Assembly (NCBI GenBank): GCA_023055355.1
Contig: JALJCS010000030.1
Span: forward strand, 186,001 to 250,000
Length of the DNA stretch: 64,000 nucleotides
Reading direction: 5' to 3'
DNA from: Agelaius tricolor
Lineage: Eukaryota; Chordata; Aves; Passeriformes; Icteridae
Both the position numbers and the translations under genes were made by a program. Below, piece after piece: positions 23,216-34,529 of the stretch; positions within the stretch are counted from its first letter, which is position 1; each line of letters opens with the position of its first letter. The notes under the pieces were generated by a model that did no database searches, was not told the DNA's origin, and saw only the letters and a list, made by a program, of their open reading frames with translations.

Positions 23216-25925
23216 GTAAGACTGAGCTCCTGAACTAGTGTGAAGAGACTGCAAGAAAGACATTTTCCTTTAAGAGTCTTCAGGATGGAGAGCAGATCAA
23301 ATTTTTTCATGTGAAGTATTTCTGAATGGAATGAATCTTCAAAATAACATTGTTTTCCAAAACCTGTCTACAGTATCTCTTACCATGATACACAGTTCCT
23401 ATGAATAGAAAAAGCAAAGCACTTTTTTCCAAACTGTTGTGCACTCTTAAGCAATCTACAATAAAAATAGTATTTTTTCATGCTGGGAATGATGTGAATT
23501 ACAAAAAAGCCTTGTAGCACACTTGGCACTGTAGTCTCTTGATTAGCATAGCTTTTTATTCATCAAACACGTTTCACATTGACTATTTTTCTCTTTTAAA
23601 TAACGGCATCTTTGTACTTATGCAGCATCCATGAAGAATTTCTTGGGTGTTATTTTGTACCTGATCCTAAATGGCAGGTTCTGCATTCTGCCATCTGTCT
23701 AGCTTTCCCATTTGATGCAGCTTCTGAGAGGTATTTTCAGAATCGAGGTCTACTTGCAAGAATGATGCTAAATCCATGCATTTTACTCCTTGGTTAATGC
23801 AAAACTATTTTTCCTTTACAGTTCAATGAGAACAGGAAAATAATGATGGTGAGTTCAATCCTTAGAGTAATCCAAAGAGGACTATTATCATCATTAGAAA
23901 CCAAGCAAGGTGTATTTATTGCACATGCATTATACTCACTGATGCAAATTAACCTGTAAATTCAAAAGGAATCTGTATCATAGGAGTGGATGGACTGTGT
24001 CTATTGATATTTTGCTTAAAGCAGAAAATTAATTCTTTTGACAGCCAACTCATGATTGCAAGCTCACTTTCAACTACAGCTTTCAAACAGATGAAACATG
24101 TCTGTTCATAAAACGATACAGTACAGTACGCAATAGCAAGTCAGGTCATAGACATTGAAAAGAAAAAAACAGCTCAAAGGACAGATTCATTCACATCTAC
24201 AAGCCCTCAAGAGTGTACAGGTCAAATGTCCCCAGAAAACTAGGCTGGTGGCGCAAATTCTCTATGTTGGCACCAGCAGAAGCAGCTGCTATCTTTATAG
24301 GATGCAATCTTGCTTACATCACCCTTCAGAGCAATCTTCTGTACCCCTGCCCAATACACCTTCTGCTCTATTCCTTGGACTTCACATTTGCATTTCTACA
24401 GAGTCCTGTCCTGCAAACTGACTCAAAGTTCAGGTAGTAGATTTCCAAGATTTAGAAATGTTGTGTGAGGTTCATTTATTTCATATTTCATTCCATCTAA
24501 GCAAACTGTAACTTTCTGAAGTGAAATATTTTGAGTATGTCCCGTGTATTTTAATGTTAGCTCTGCTTCACATTAAAACTTCTCACAGACCCCTGTGATG
24601 CCTTGCTGCAAAAATATATAGCTGCCAAGAGTGGTTGTGGGAAGTTAGAATTGCCAGAAAACCATACAAACAATCTAACAATAGAGCCTTGGATTTCTGA
24701 ATGTAATTGCACCATGTAAAGTCAAAATATAATATTTAAATGATTTTGTATAATGATGAGTGTGGGCTAGAGAGAATCCAGATAGAATTTTATTTTTTTA
24801 AACAGTTCCGGGAAAAACATGGCCTTGACTTGGAAGTATAGCAGGAAATATTTTTATACAGCATGAGTTCTCATTACCTAATCATATGATTTGTAGACCT
24901 GAATTGGAAACCAGGAAATAAACGAAGAAAAATATTCAAGCTATGAAAGATGGGAGTTTAAAATTTTCTTTGTATTTCTGATTAAAGCTATTAGGTAGCT
25001 AAATGGTCACCCATTATTTTAAAAAGCATCTGGACATTAAAAATAGGTAAATTTCTGCGGGACTTGGATGTCAGCTATTCCTGAAAAGCTTTATTTCACT
25101 GCTTTCCAACCCTGAATCAATCCACTTAAACGCAGCTGTATTTCAGATGCTCAGTGGAACTGTCCATGTAATGCAGATAGTTGACAAATAATCTGCAGAA
25201 AAAGCTAGATCGATTTGAAGATCTTTTCCTGTAAATGGTATTCACGTTATTTGTACAAACACACAGATGGGATTTCTGCTGTCTTCTTCAGGCCACTTCC
25301 TCCAGAGAGCTCTCCATCAAATCTCTCTAGTTCTACTCTTCTGGTGATCCAAAGTCAGCACTGGGATGGTCCAACTGCATGAATTACTGTCTGCTAGAGG
25401 TGCACCCTGAGGGCTTCTGTGTGCAGCATGACGTGAGCCCTACTAAAGTCACCCTGTTGGTATAAACTGAGCTAGCTGGACCTTAAGGGACAAGATTGTG
25501 CACTGATATTGTAAGAGAAATTAGGTACTAAGAAGGAGGCTGGAAGATTTAAATATTTCTGCCTCCAGCTTAAGCAACACTAAATCTTGGTCTTTATCGG
25601 AAAAACTAGGTGAATTAACCTATTTGGCATTCCTATGCCAAAAATGTCAGTAATACAACAAGAACCGTCAAAAGAGTAACAATTCCAATCATTACTTTGT
25701 AAAATTAATTCATTGGAAGAAGTCGGGAAGAAGGATGAAACATGCCAATATCCTACCCTGAGAATCATTCTGTTGATTTGCACAGGTTTCTTATTATATA
25801 CCCATCTAATGCATTGGACATGCATGCTTGGGATGACACAAATACTTGCAAAGCTTACCAGATAAACCATGTTCTCTTCAGACAGCAAAACATTTCTTGA
25901 TGGTTGTGTTTGCTAATTACATTTA
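23216..25925. other. No gene recognised
   Basis: AT-rich unique-looking sequence without identifiable repeats or exons. Confidence 0.5.
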
Positions 25926-25978
25926 GACTCAATGTTCTTAAAGGTCTTTTCCAACCAAAGTGATTCCATCATTCTCTA
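25926..25978 (+). mobile_element. CR1 LINE 3' tail
   Basis: Short tail: AAAGGTCTTTTCCAACC followed by GATTCCATCATTCTC, typical of the last 50 bp of CR1. Confidence 0.7.
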
Positions 25979-25994
25979 AATCGCAGACCCTGCT

Positions 25995-27344
25995 TGTCTT
26001 GGTTTAGGGCAAATTTGGCAGCAATCCTCAAGAAGGGGTGATTTATTAAAAATATTGATCTAGTACTGATATCCAGCTGTGACGGACAAAGGCTCCCTAA
26101 CAGTTCAAAATTAGAAAGTGTATGTTTATTGCAACGCTGGGCAGCGTGCGGGATAGCTCCCAAATACACACTGTGATTTAGAGGTGATAACAGAGTCTTT
26201 TTATCTATACAAGTATTGAATACCCAAAAGACAAATACATGTTCATAATTTAGGTACATCCCATCATTCCTCACTTCGTATGGTAATTAGTTCAAAAGCT
26301 ATTAAGCACGCGTAGTTTGTTGCTCAAAATGAATCGGTGGTCCCTTTCATGGGGAGGGGTTCCAAAATGAGGAAATAAATGAAGTCTTCCTGGTTCTGAA
26401 CTTTCTACATTTTCAATGCAAATATGACAAATGAACCCATTGGTAGAACTCCCATTCCCCATCTTCAATTGGTTTCAGAACAGAGGTGGCCTACAATTGT
26501 CTTATGTTCCTAAAAGCTATTTATGAGTTTCTATATTCTTCATGATAAACCCAGCTAAGCAAACATGATGTTGACAAGCAATCAATTATTAGTTAACTAC
26601 TAACTCTTAACTTCATCAAGGCCTACCTATTTATTTTGATAAACTCTAATAAGGCTTATCTCTGACTAAAACCTCAGCTCCTCTAAAAACCCTAAATTTC
26701 TTTAAAGTTCATGTCTCAGGGGGCCCCCCCCAGAAAGCCCACCTACACGGCCCCTCCCCTCAACTGGTCTGGGAAACATTTCCTCTGAGAGAAGTGGAAA
26801 AAATCTGTTTATTTAACAGGGAAAGCACCCCCCAGCACAAAAAATGAACAATACCAGATGACAAAACTCAATCGCCGCTCTGAAGAGACAACAAATTCAG
26901 AAAGTCTCTCCTGTGGATGCTTGCTCTGTTATCAATCCCTCCGGCACTAGGAAAGGCTGCTGCCCAGAGTAGGCCCCCATAGGCCACAAAGTGCAAGCTC
27001 TCAGTGCTCTCCAGGTCCCAGTCTGGAGCAGGTTTGAACAGTTCCAAGAAAAGGGAAAGAAAAAAAGACAGTCCAGGGAAAACTCTGCCTCAGCCAGCTA
27101 AACCAACTGAAAAGCAAAGAACACTCTGTTCTGTTCCGTCAGTGCCCAGACAACACAGTGCAGCACAGAATGTGGAGCAGTGTTGCTTTTAGAAGAGTGA
27201 GTGCAGCCTGTGATAACAAACTCCGTGCTTCTTCTTCTCCCCACCTTTGCTCTCAGAACCAGTCTTGAAGGCAGAGAATAGAATATCCAGCATTAACAGA
27301 ACAGATGGCTGGGGATACAAGCATCATAAAGTCACCCTGGGACA
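25995..27344 (-). mobile_element. Solo LTR (TGTCCTGG family) containing a nested insertion
   Basis: Starts TGTCTTGGTTTAGGGC and ends CACCCTGGGACA, with a perfect 5 bp duplication CTGCT at 25990-25994 and 27345-27349. Without the insertion at 26039-26718 it is about 670 bp and matches 11957-12556 and 34530-35197 in order and content. AATAAA on the minus strand (plus TGTTTATTTAAC near 26806) sets the orientation. Confidence 0.9.
26039..26718 (-). mobile_element. LTR nested inside another LTR, 680 bp
   Basis: The insertion interrupts the family sequence between AAGAAGGGG and GGGGGCCCC. It begins TGATTTATTAAAAATATTG and ends AGTTCATGTCTCA (TG...CA), with a GGGG flank on both sides (26035-26038 and 26719-26722) as a short target duplication. 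The minus strand has CAATAAAC near 26128, about 85 bp from the end, and a TATAGATAAAAAG box near 26200. The 4 bp duplication in a G-run is ambiguous. Confidence 0.6.
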
Positions 27345-27457
27345 CTGCTCTACTGAGATATGTCACCAGACTATGCTAAGACAAAGTTTTGGAACTGCTA
27401 ATTAAAATTCTACTATCACAGTGAAGCTGAGGAGGAAAGACAGCTCACTCCAGTTAC

Positions 27458-27588
27458 CTTGTGGCATGCCAATACTTCCTTTCAATCACAATGGTTTTCG
27501 TCTTTAAATCCGTGACATCACAGGCATAATTCAACATCTTTTGGGCAGGAAGGAAGATCTTCTTCTTCTCATTATACTGATGGGTAAG
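27458..27588 (-). CDS. Exon candidate, 131 bp (unrecognised protein)
   Basis: Read on the minus strand, an acceptor GCTTTGCATTTCAG precedes 131 bp that are open in only one frame and end CACAAG|GTAACT. The frame starts LTHQYNEKKKIFLPAQKM, then a beta-rich stretch (DVTDLKTKTIVIERKYW), phase 0 in and phase 2 out. Composition and splice signals look like a genuine exon of a host gene or recent pseudogene. I do not recognise the family, and no neighbouring exon was found on this strand. Confidence 0.45.
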
Positions 27589-28360
27589 CTGAAATGCAAA
27601 GCAGTTAATTCAAAGTGAAACAGCGATAAAGTCAATAGTAAAACTCACCACAGTTTTGTTTACCAAGCCAAGTCCTTACGATCCCAAAATACAAGAACAG
27701 CTGTAAAAGCCTTGTGGTTTCTTCATTTTTTCCTATACCTACATGGGAGGGTAAGGGATAAATGATCCCAAACAATGGTAATCCACAACAAAGCATTCTT
27801 GACATCATATTCAGCTTTTGCATAGTGAGCTCTTCACCTGATCAAGTTATTCCATTGCAATAGTTTGGGGAGTATCTTAGAGGGCTGGCTGTTGTTTGGT
27901 TTAAACCATCTTGATCATTCAGGAACCCAGTAGCAATGAGAAAGTTCAAAATAAGATAGTGCTACGCATTGATTTTCCTATATGACAGATGTATTTCTAC
28001 AAGACAGAAGGCTGACCTAATGCTTCCCTACAACATGGCTGGAGTGGCATCCTGTTCCCCATAGGTTTTTCTGTTTAATTTTAGCAGCTTTCTTACTAGA
28101 TTAATGAGCTGAACTAACTCAAAAAGGAATCAGATAAGTGCCAGAGCTTTAAAACAAACAACAACAACAACAAAAAAGATGCAAAATGGTGATTTGTGGG
28201 TGCGTTTGAAAACAGAAATTTTTTTGTATTTTTCATAGAGACATGGCATTCTCTAGAATGATATTGCTCCAACGGTTTGAGTTTGGTTTTCTTTTTCCCC
28301 CTCAATTGTAAATGCTATGCATTCTTTTTGGCTATTTCAGTAAATAGATTTTCTGATACG
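27589..28360. other. No gene recognised; left flank of provirus
   Basis: AT-rich, with a short (ACA)n at about 28156-28171. The last five bases, ATACG (28356-28360), nearly match ATACC after the provirus (37008-37012). Confidence 0.5.
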
Positions 28361-29177
28361 TGTGAAAGACAGTCTAAAGTTCCCCTCATTTGCCTCACGA
28401 CCATTCCCAGGACAGACACTTGGACCCTAAAAACACTGATGGGAATTCTGGCCTGCCAGTAATGGATGAACACCAAAAATCCTGAGGCCCCTGAGCAGAA
28501 TTCTGGCCTGCCAAGTGATTGTTCACAGCTGTGTCTTCAGTGACTGCTTCTAGCAGGGCCTGCCAAAGGGCGACCCAGCCTATATGCTTGCACCTGCTTC
28601 ACGACAATAGACCAGGAATTTTCCCACCTCTTGGCCAGATGAACTTGCTGGGGCAACTTGGTAGCCCCCCCATGGAAAATCCTTCCTCTGCTCCACTACC
28701 ACCATGAGGCACCGAGGTTGAAGCCCCCTTACCAAGGACTGAGACTGAGACACCTGTAATTCTGATGCAGGGGTGCTGGCCTGACTGAAGCAGGATGCCT
28801 ACTGAGTGTTGCCTACAGATGTGCCTACAGGACCTAGACTGGTTTCCCCCAGAAAGCAGTCCTGAAACAGTGGGTCCCACTCACTGCTGATACTGACTTA
28901 TCCTGCTGAGAACATGGACTGTCTGTACCCGTCTTCAATACCTTTTTCCCCCTCAGCAATTTCAATAGACTTCTTCTTCTTGATTGTATCTGTTCCCCCT
29001 CAGCCATTTCAAGATTCTGTTTCCCCCCTCAGCAATGGACTATAATAGAACCTTGAGTTCACCAGGACTTAACCTTGAGTTAACCAGGCAGGGCCATTAT
29101 CTTCCCAACGTGACTAGGCAAACTCTGTTGGCTGGACTATGAGGACTTAGTCTCTCCACATTTGGTAGCTATACTCC

Positions 29178-30447
29178 TGTCTTGGTTCAGGGCAAATTTT
29201 GGGGAGAACCCCCAAAGGGGCTCCTCTAGGAAAGCAGATTCATTTGGCCCCTCCCCTATGAAATATTAATCCCAATATTACCGGGTGGGACGTGCCTGGG
29301 CTCGTCTGACCCTTGCTGCTGGGCCAAAGGCGGCAGCTGTGATGTTTCACCTCAGAGATACATTTGGCCAGCTGCATCCTGCAGCTAGGCACTCGCAACA
29401 AATCCAGGCATAGTAGAAACTCAGTTGACCTCTGGTGGAAAAGGTTCAGGGGACGGTGAAGAGAAAAAGGAGAGGATTCTGCTGTAGAGTTTTAATCCAG
29501 AGTTTATTCCAGGATGACAGACCTCTGAATCTTGTAACAGCTCCCAACAGAATCCAGACCGCATGGTCCCGTCTCCTTTTAAGCCCGGGGACAGGGGCAG
29601 GGGAAGGCACAGGTGAGCCACCAACCAGGTGGGAGGAGGGGAAGGCTCAAAGGATAAAGACACTTGGACAGACCAATGAGCCCGGACCTGAGGGGCATCT
29701 TTTGAACTTCTGCCAACCACACCATGACCCTGCTGGAATGTTAAGATTGATGGACAGCACTTAGCAGGAGGGCAAAGGGGGAGGGGAAAGGACAGGTTTC
29801 ACCTATCCCAACACCTGAGGGATTTTCCTGTTTCCTGAAACAGGAAATGGCGTCACACTGCAACACTCCCCCCAACCGGTCCAGGAGAAAATAGCTCCTT
29901 GGAAAGAGGTGGAAAAAACCTGTTTATTAAACAATAAAACCTAAACAATATTGAACAATAAAACCCCTTGTTGCTCCAAAAGAGATGACAAACTGAGAAA
30001 GTCCCCTCCCTGGGTTGCAGTTCAGCTCACACAGGCTCTTATCAGTCCCTCCGGTGCTGGAAATGTTGCGGGCCGGGCCCGGCCTGGTGGGCCACAGGTG
30101 CTAGCTGCCGGTGCTCTTCTGGGTGTTCAGTCCAGAGCAGGTTTCAAGAGGTCCAAAGAAAAGGGAAAAAAGAAAAGAAACCACAGTCCAGGGAACTTCC
30201 TTGCCTCAGCAAGCTAAAACTAACTAAAAGCAAAGGAGAGCTCTGTCCCACTGTCTGTTCATCCGCAGACAACACAGTCCAGGAGCAGGAATGTGGAGGA
30301 GTGAGTGCAGGGTCTGAAAACAAACTGCTGCTTCTTCTCTCCCCCCTTCACTCTCTGCAACAAGTCTTAAAGGTGCAAAACTTATGATGCAGCATAAACA
30401 GAACAAGATGATTGGGGTTAAAAGCATCATATAATCAGCTTAGGACA
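29178..30447 (-). mobile_element. LTR (TGTCCTGG family) inserted in the 5' LTR
   Basis: Begins TGTCTTGGTTCAGGGC and ends CAGCTTAGGACA, with a perfect ACTCC duplication at 29173-29177 and 30448-30452. The host LTR resumes at exactly the base expected from the uninterrupted 3' LTR. The minus strand carries AATAAA (plus CTGTTTATTAAAC near 29920). It contains a further insertion at 29257-29865, without which it is about 660 bp. Confidence 0.92.
29257..29865 (-). mobile_element. Third-level nested LTR, 609 bp
   Basis: CTCCCC stands on both sides (29251-29256 and 29866-29871), a 6 bp target duplication. On the minus strand the element starts TGTTGCAGTGTGACGCC, has a CTTAAAAGG TATA-like box (near 29577) and AATAAA (near 29500), and ends at GGATTAATATTTCATA, without a clean CA. 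The right end may be off by two bases. Confidence 0.65.
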
Positions 30448-30641
30448 ACTCCCTCTCTCTTTCTCCCCCTCTTTTCTATTCTTTTCCTCTCCCTAATTCC
30501 TTTCATGCATTTGCTGTGGTCATTCTATAAAGGTGCATTTGTTTGGATTGATACTGCAATCCCCTTTCCGTGTTGTCTGTTGCACTCCCAGATCAGTTAA
30601 CCAACCATCACCACCCCCATTGGTATGAGCGGATCGTGACA

Positions 30642-30665
30642 TTAAATTGGCATCATGGACAGGAT
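30642..30665 (+). promoter_or_regulatory. Putative primer-binding region
   Basis: Directly after the 5' LTR the sequence reads TTAAATTGGCATCATGGACA. A TGG seven bases from the LTR end is where a tRNA primer-binding site is expected. I could not assign the tRNA. Confidence 0.4.
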
Positions 30666-31089
30666 TCTGATCGACAGAAGGGTCTGCAAGGCTGTTTGTA
30701 GTCTGCAACAGGGGAAGGACGATTTGCTTCAGCCACACCTAGCCCCTCATCGCGAAAGGGTTGAACGAAGCTGGAAAGCAAGGAAAGCTCTTTGAATTTC
30801 CCACAAACTGCGCACGCCCAGGTGAAATACGCCCCCATACTCTATTGAGGGTTCTGTCTTTAGAATTTCCCAAAAAATCTCTTAGCGCAAAAGGGGAAAC
30901 TGTTTTTGTTTATGTGTGAATTTGGACTGTCTGGGAAGGAAGGGACAACTTGAAGGAACTAAGCAGGGCCTCCCAGGGAGATTTGGTCTCTTCACCCAGC
31001 CAGGGAAGCAAAGGGGAGCACAGCAAAGGCTGTGAGATTGTCTAACTTAAGTTTGCACCTCCCTGTCATGGTTTTGGTCCCTTCATAAA

Positions 31090-33057
31090 ATGACTGAAAA
31101 CTCTAGCACAAAAGTTACAGCTGAATTTTCTGCTCTGCTTGCTAAATAGAATGCCAAGCCTTCTCCAAGGGGGGAGGTTTGGGCAGAGAACAGCTGGTTT
31201 AATTTAGAAAATGTCATAGATAGAATTTGTTCTTTACAACATGAAACAGAAGTTAAACTGGGCAAAAATAAGACCATCCTCTGCTCAGTTTTGGCAGCTT
31301 GTCTCACAGCAGCCATAGAAACCCTTTTTAAGCAAAGAAACGAGGAAATAGCAAGAATAGATTCCCTTCAAAACCTAGTTGAAATTTTGCAGAAAGAATT
31401 AAAGGAAGATAGAAATGAGATCTATATGTTGTGAGCTGCCCTTAGAGAGGAACTTGCTAAGAATTCACATCCTACTGATTCCTCTACAGAGCCAGAGGAA
31501 AAGGAAACTCCTGACATGAAACAAATCTATCCCCGTCAGGAACTTGAGGCAGTAAAAAATTGGAGAGAATACTGCTGTCCTCGCTTGAGACCCTTGGTTC
31601 AAACAGAATAGAACTATCTTAATGATGAGGATTGTTGGAATGTTGGGGGACATAAGACAGATGATGCACTTTGGACCTGGTTAACATAAGAGATTTGAAA
31701 ACAGGATGCCTTGGCATAAACAAACGGAACTTTGAAAATTCGACCTGGATTGCAAGAAGATTAAATCAAACGGGTTTACTGGAAAACGAAAATCCCATGA
31801 AACTCTGCAAGCAAGAGATGTTGTTATATGCATAAGTTTGTGGATGTGATTTTAACCTAATCATTGTAGTACACATTACTAGTCTCCCTGCAATGGTATG
31901 TAAGTGCTTGTATCCCACAATCAAATTGGATTCTGATTACCGAGTGGGTCTCCCTGTCTCTCTGCATTGCCGAAAGAGGATCTTGACCCGCCTATCACAA
32001 CTAAACAAATACCGTTCAGTGCTACCCAATTAGCTAAGCTGTCAAAAGAATTCGGGCGCCTCCCACAAGAATCAGAGACAAATATGTCCTCCGAGTGTCC
32101 CTCGATGGTGGAGATCAAATTAAATTAACCGGAGGCCAGTGGGTACTAGGGACATGGAGCCTTCTTCACAACAGGAGATAAGGAGGTAAGCGTGACGCAT
32201 GGTCCCTGACACAGGGTGCGTCTTTCTGGGCCGGGAGAATGAATCCTTTGGAAAGGGGTGACCCCCTGGCAATCGTTGACACCACCGACCAGCTCTTAGA
32301 AAGTGTCCACAAAGCCGCCTGCCTGCAAAAGATTCATGAAAAGAAATTAGTTCCTGGTTTTGAAGGCCCAATGCAATTACCTGTGAAGCCAGAACTAATG
32401 ACCGATTGAACTCGTGGGCTTCCAGAAACACTTAAACATACAGCAATGACTCTACAGAAAACCATAATGGCTTTGAATCCTGTAGAAAGACTAGATAAGA
32501 TTCCTCAGGAATTCCCCTGGCCAAAGTGGACCTAGAGATCCTGGCTTCACTCCCTACTCTTCCCCCTCACAGCCCTCAGCTTCTCAATCTGATTCACCTG
32601 CCAGTAGCCATAAAGTTTGGACATGAGCTGAAGTTGCAGTAGATCTGATTAATTATTGTAGACAATATGGACCTATAAAAACCCCGGCATAGAAATCAGA
32701 AAATAACAAAGGTGTTTGGTTTATTGGGGCTCCTCACAGTGAAAATATAGAGAAAGGAAAACAGATCTCTAACTGCCACCGTTGGTGGTTGTTGGGAATT
32801 CAAAAGTGGGTCCCCAAAGAGGTGATGGATGGTTTGCCCCTTGATAAATTGCAGAAAATAATAAATAATTGGCACCAGCGAAAACCGAATCCATTGGCTC
32901 AACCCAGTGCACCCCTCCCTTCTCAGGGACAAAAACTAACCCTCCCCCAGCTTCTCCCACGGAACACAGGCAGTGAACCAAAACCAACAGGGTTTTCGGG
33001 AAACAAATCTCTCTGCCGCTTACAGGTGGGCAAAGGGGCGGAGCGTGGGTTTATTTA
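31090..33057 (+). pseudogene. gag: gag remnant
   Basis: An ATG at 31090 opens a frame that hits TAG at 31147-31149 (codon 20) and continues in the same frame beyond it. The N-terminal part is helical with heptad-like leucines (about 31330-31430), suggesting a coiled coil. Further stops follow near 31432 and 31608, with several frame changes after 31680. A segment at 32080-32160 with a Leu-Asp-Gly-Gly-Asp pattern resembles the capsid region of related ERVs. The proline/serine-rich end at 32880-33050 precedes protease. No zinc knuckle was seen. Non-functional. Confidence 0.65.
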
Positions 33058-33060
33058 AGA

Positions 33061-33342
33061 ATGCTCACTAAAAATAAATCAGGATATATATTAAGCCCAG
33101 CTATCACGGGCCTCCACAGGCTACTAGTAACCTTTTTGATTGACATTGGCGCTCAAATCTCTGCACTGACAAAAAAGGATGCCCAGAGGTGTGGAATTGT
33201 TCCAACTAAGAGACAATGCTGTGTTCTTAATGCTCTGGGAACTACAGAATCTATGAATGTTGCCTTAGCCAAACTGAGGCTCCCTGGAAATGAGCATCAA
33301 CTAGTCATCAAAATGGTAATTGGGAACATTCCAAATAATTGA
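33061..33342 (+). pseudogene. pro: Retroviral aspartic protease remnant
   Basis: An open frame of 93 codons carries the retropepsin core pattern as L-I-D-I-G-A at residues 26-31 (about 33136-33153), where the family has Asp-Thr/Ser-Gly. The hydrophobic stretch before it and the later Ile/Leu-Gly segments fit the fold. The Thr/Ser to Ile change at the active site and the broken continuation argue against activity. It lies between gag and RT as expected. Confidence 0.75.
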
Positions 33343-33439
33343 TTAGGAATGGGTGTCCTTGGAATGGTGTCCTCCCTAGGAATGGGAGGCAGTGGGAAGA
33401 CTCTGTGGGATTTCTGTGGTCTTTTGGCACACTGCCACT

Positions 33440-33984
33440 TAACATTAGGCTGCTTCAAACCGCACCCTCCCTACCCTATAATCAAACAACTCATGTAAAA
33501 CAATACCCTCTACCTTCTGGTGCCAGAGAAGGTATCAAAGCGGTTCTACAGGACTTGAGAAACCAAGGGGTAATAATTCACACACCATTCTCCTTTTAAT
33601 TCACCGGTATGGCCAGTCTGAAAAGCCAGTGGAAAGTGGAGATTAACAGTAGATTTTCACAGGCTTAAAGCCAACACAGACCCTCTTACAGCACTGGTCC
33701 CAAACTTAGCTGAATTAATAACATCAATTCAAGAAAAGGCTCACTCAATCATGGCAATGGCAACTATGGATGTCAAAGACATCTTCCTTATGATACCTAT
33801 ACAGCCAGAAGATATAGGGACCATTTTGCCTTCACATGGGAAAGGACAGCAATACACTTGCACTAGGCTTCCCCAAGGCTACAAACACTCCTCCACTTTG
33901 GCCCACCATGCTTTAGTTGAGGAATTAGAAAAAATACCCAAACCTGATCCTGCTGATCCTGTAGCTGATAATCAATACATTTAA
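33440..33984 (+). pseudogene. pol: Reverse transcriptase remnant (fingers and palm)
   Basis: The sequence shows the fingers region (PLPSGAREGI at about 33512), a tryptophan-containing S-P-V-W segment at 33603, the motif A pattern M-D-V-K-D at about 33766-33780 with its catalytic Asp, and the motif B pattern L-P-Q-G-Y at about 33871-33885. The frame changes at least twice (near 33600 and 33640-33660), with stops at 33597-33599 and about 33619. At the YXDD box the Tyr and next residue are present, but a TAA (33982-33984) stands where the first catalytic Asp belongs. RNase H and integrase are missing. Confidence 0.85.
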
Positions 33985-33990
33985 GACACT

Positions 33991-34038
33991 CGGGGGGGGG
34001 GGGTGGGGGGGGGGGGGGGGTGGTGGGGAGGGGGGGAA
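33991..34038 (+). repeat. Poly-G / G-rich run
   Basis: Almost pure G for about 45 bp (runs of 10 or more G broken by single T or A), placed exactly at the break between reverse transcriptase and env. It could form a quadruplex. It could also mark a sequencing or assembly problem. Confidence 0.9.
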
Positions 34039-34099
34039 GGATGAAATAGAGGTAGTAGGGAAACATCAGCAGAAAATAATCTCTCACTTAAAAAGTCTT

Positions 34100-34529
34100 G
34101 ATTTGCAGATACCCGCCGAGAAAATTCAGAAACCTTCTCAGGAAGTGAAGATTTTGAGAATTTGGTAAAAAATGGCAACATGTTAATTTGGAATCTTCTA
34201 TTGTCCGAGAACTAGGCTTCATCTGTGAAAGTAATGCAATTACAGCTCAGGATGTTTGTTTGGACACAGAACAAAATATCTGTCATTTTGAAATTCATCC
34301 GAACGAGACTTTCGAAACAGGCCTTAAATATATAGGCAATGGGTGTGGGTGCTTTAGAACTGCTTGTGATATGGTATTTGTAGAAAATGCAGTAGTGGAT
34401 AGTAAAAATCATTCAAATTGTTGCGCTTGTAACTTTACAAAATTGAGGTATGTGATTTTTCTTCAGAAGCTCCAGTTACCTCCCATTACCTTTTTCAATC
34501 CAATTAAAGACTGATTCACAAACTATTAC
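34100..34529 (+). pseudogene. env: Probable env surface-subunit remnant
   Basis: A 108-codon open frame (34188-34514) is cysteine-rich, with C-G-C-F and N-C-C-A-C patterns and three N-glycosylation sites (N-E-T, N-H-S, N-F-T). It lies between pol and a transmembrane-subunit remnant, so it fits the C-terminal part of a retroviral surface glycoprotein. Upstream sequence has frame breaks. An LTR insertion cuts it at 34530. The assignment rests on context and composition. Confidence 0.5.

Larger units (their letters stand above)
28361..30641 (+). repeat. 5' LTR of the provirus, interrupted
   Basis: Begins TGTGAAAGACAG and ends ATGAGCGGATCGTGACA. It aligns with 36021-37007 over its whole length once the insertion at 29178-30447 is removed, leaving 1011 bp. 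It differs strongly from the 3' LTR in the first 110 bp but very little over the next 560 bp (see findings). It retains a 27 bp stretch (around 29070-29092) deleted in the 3' LTR. Confidence 0.93.
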
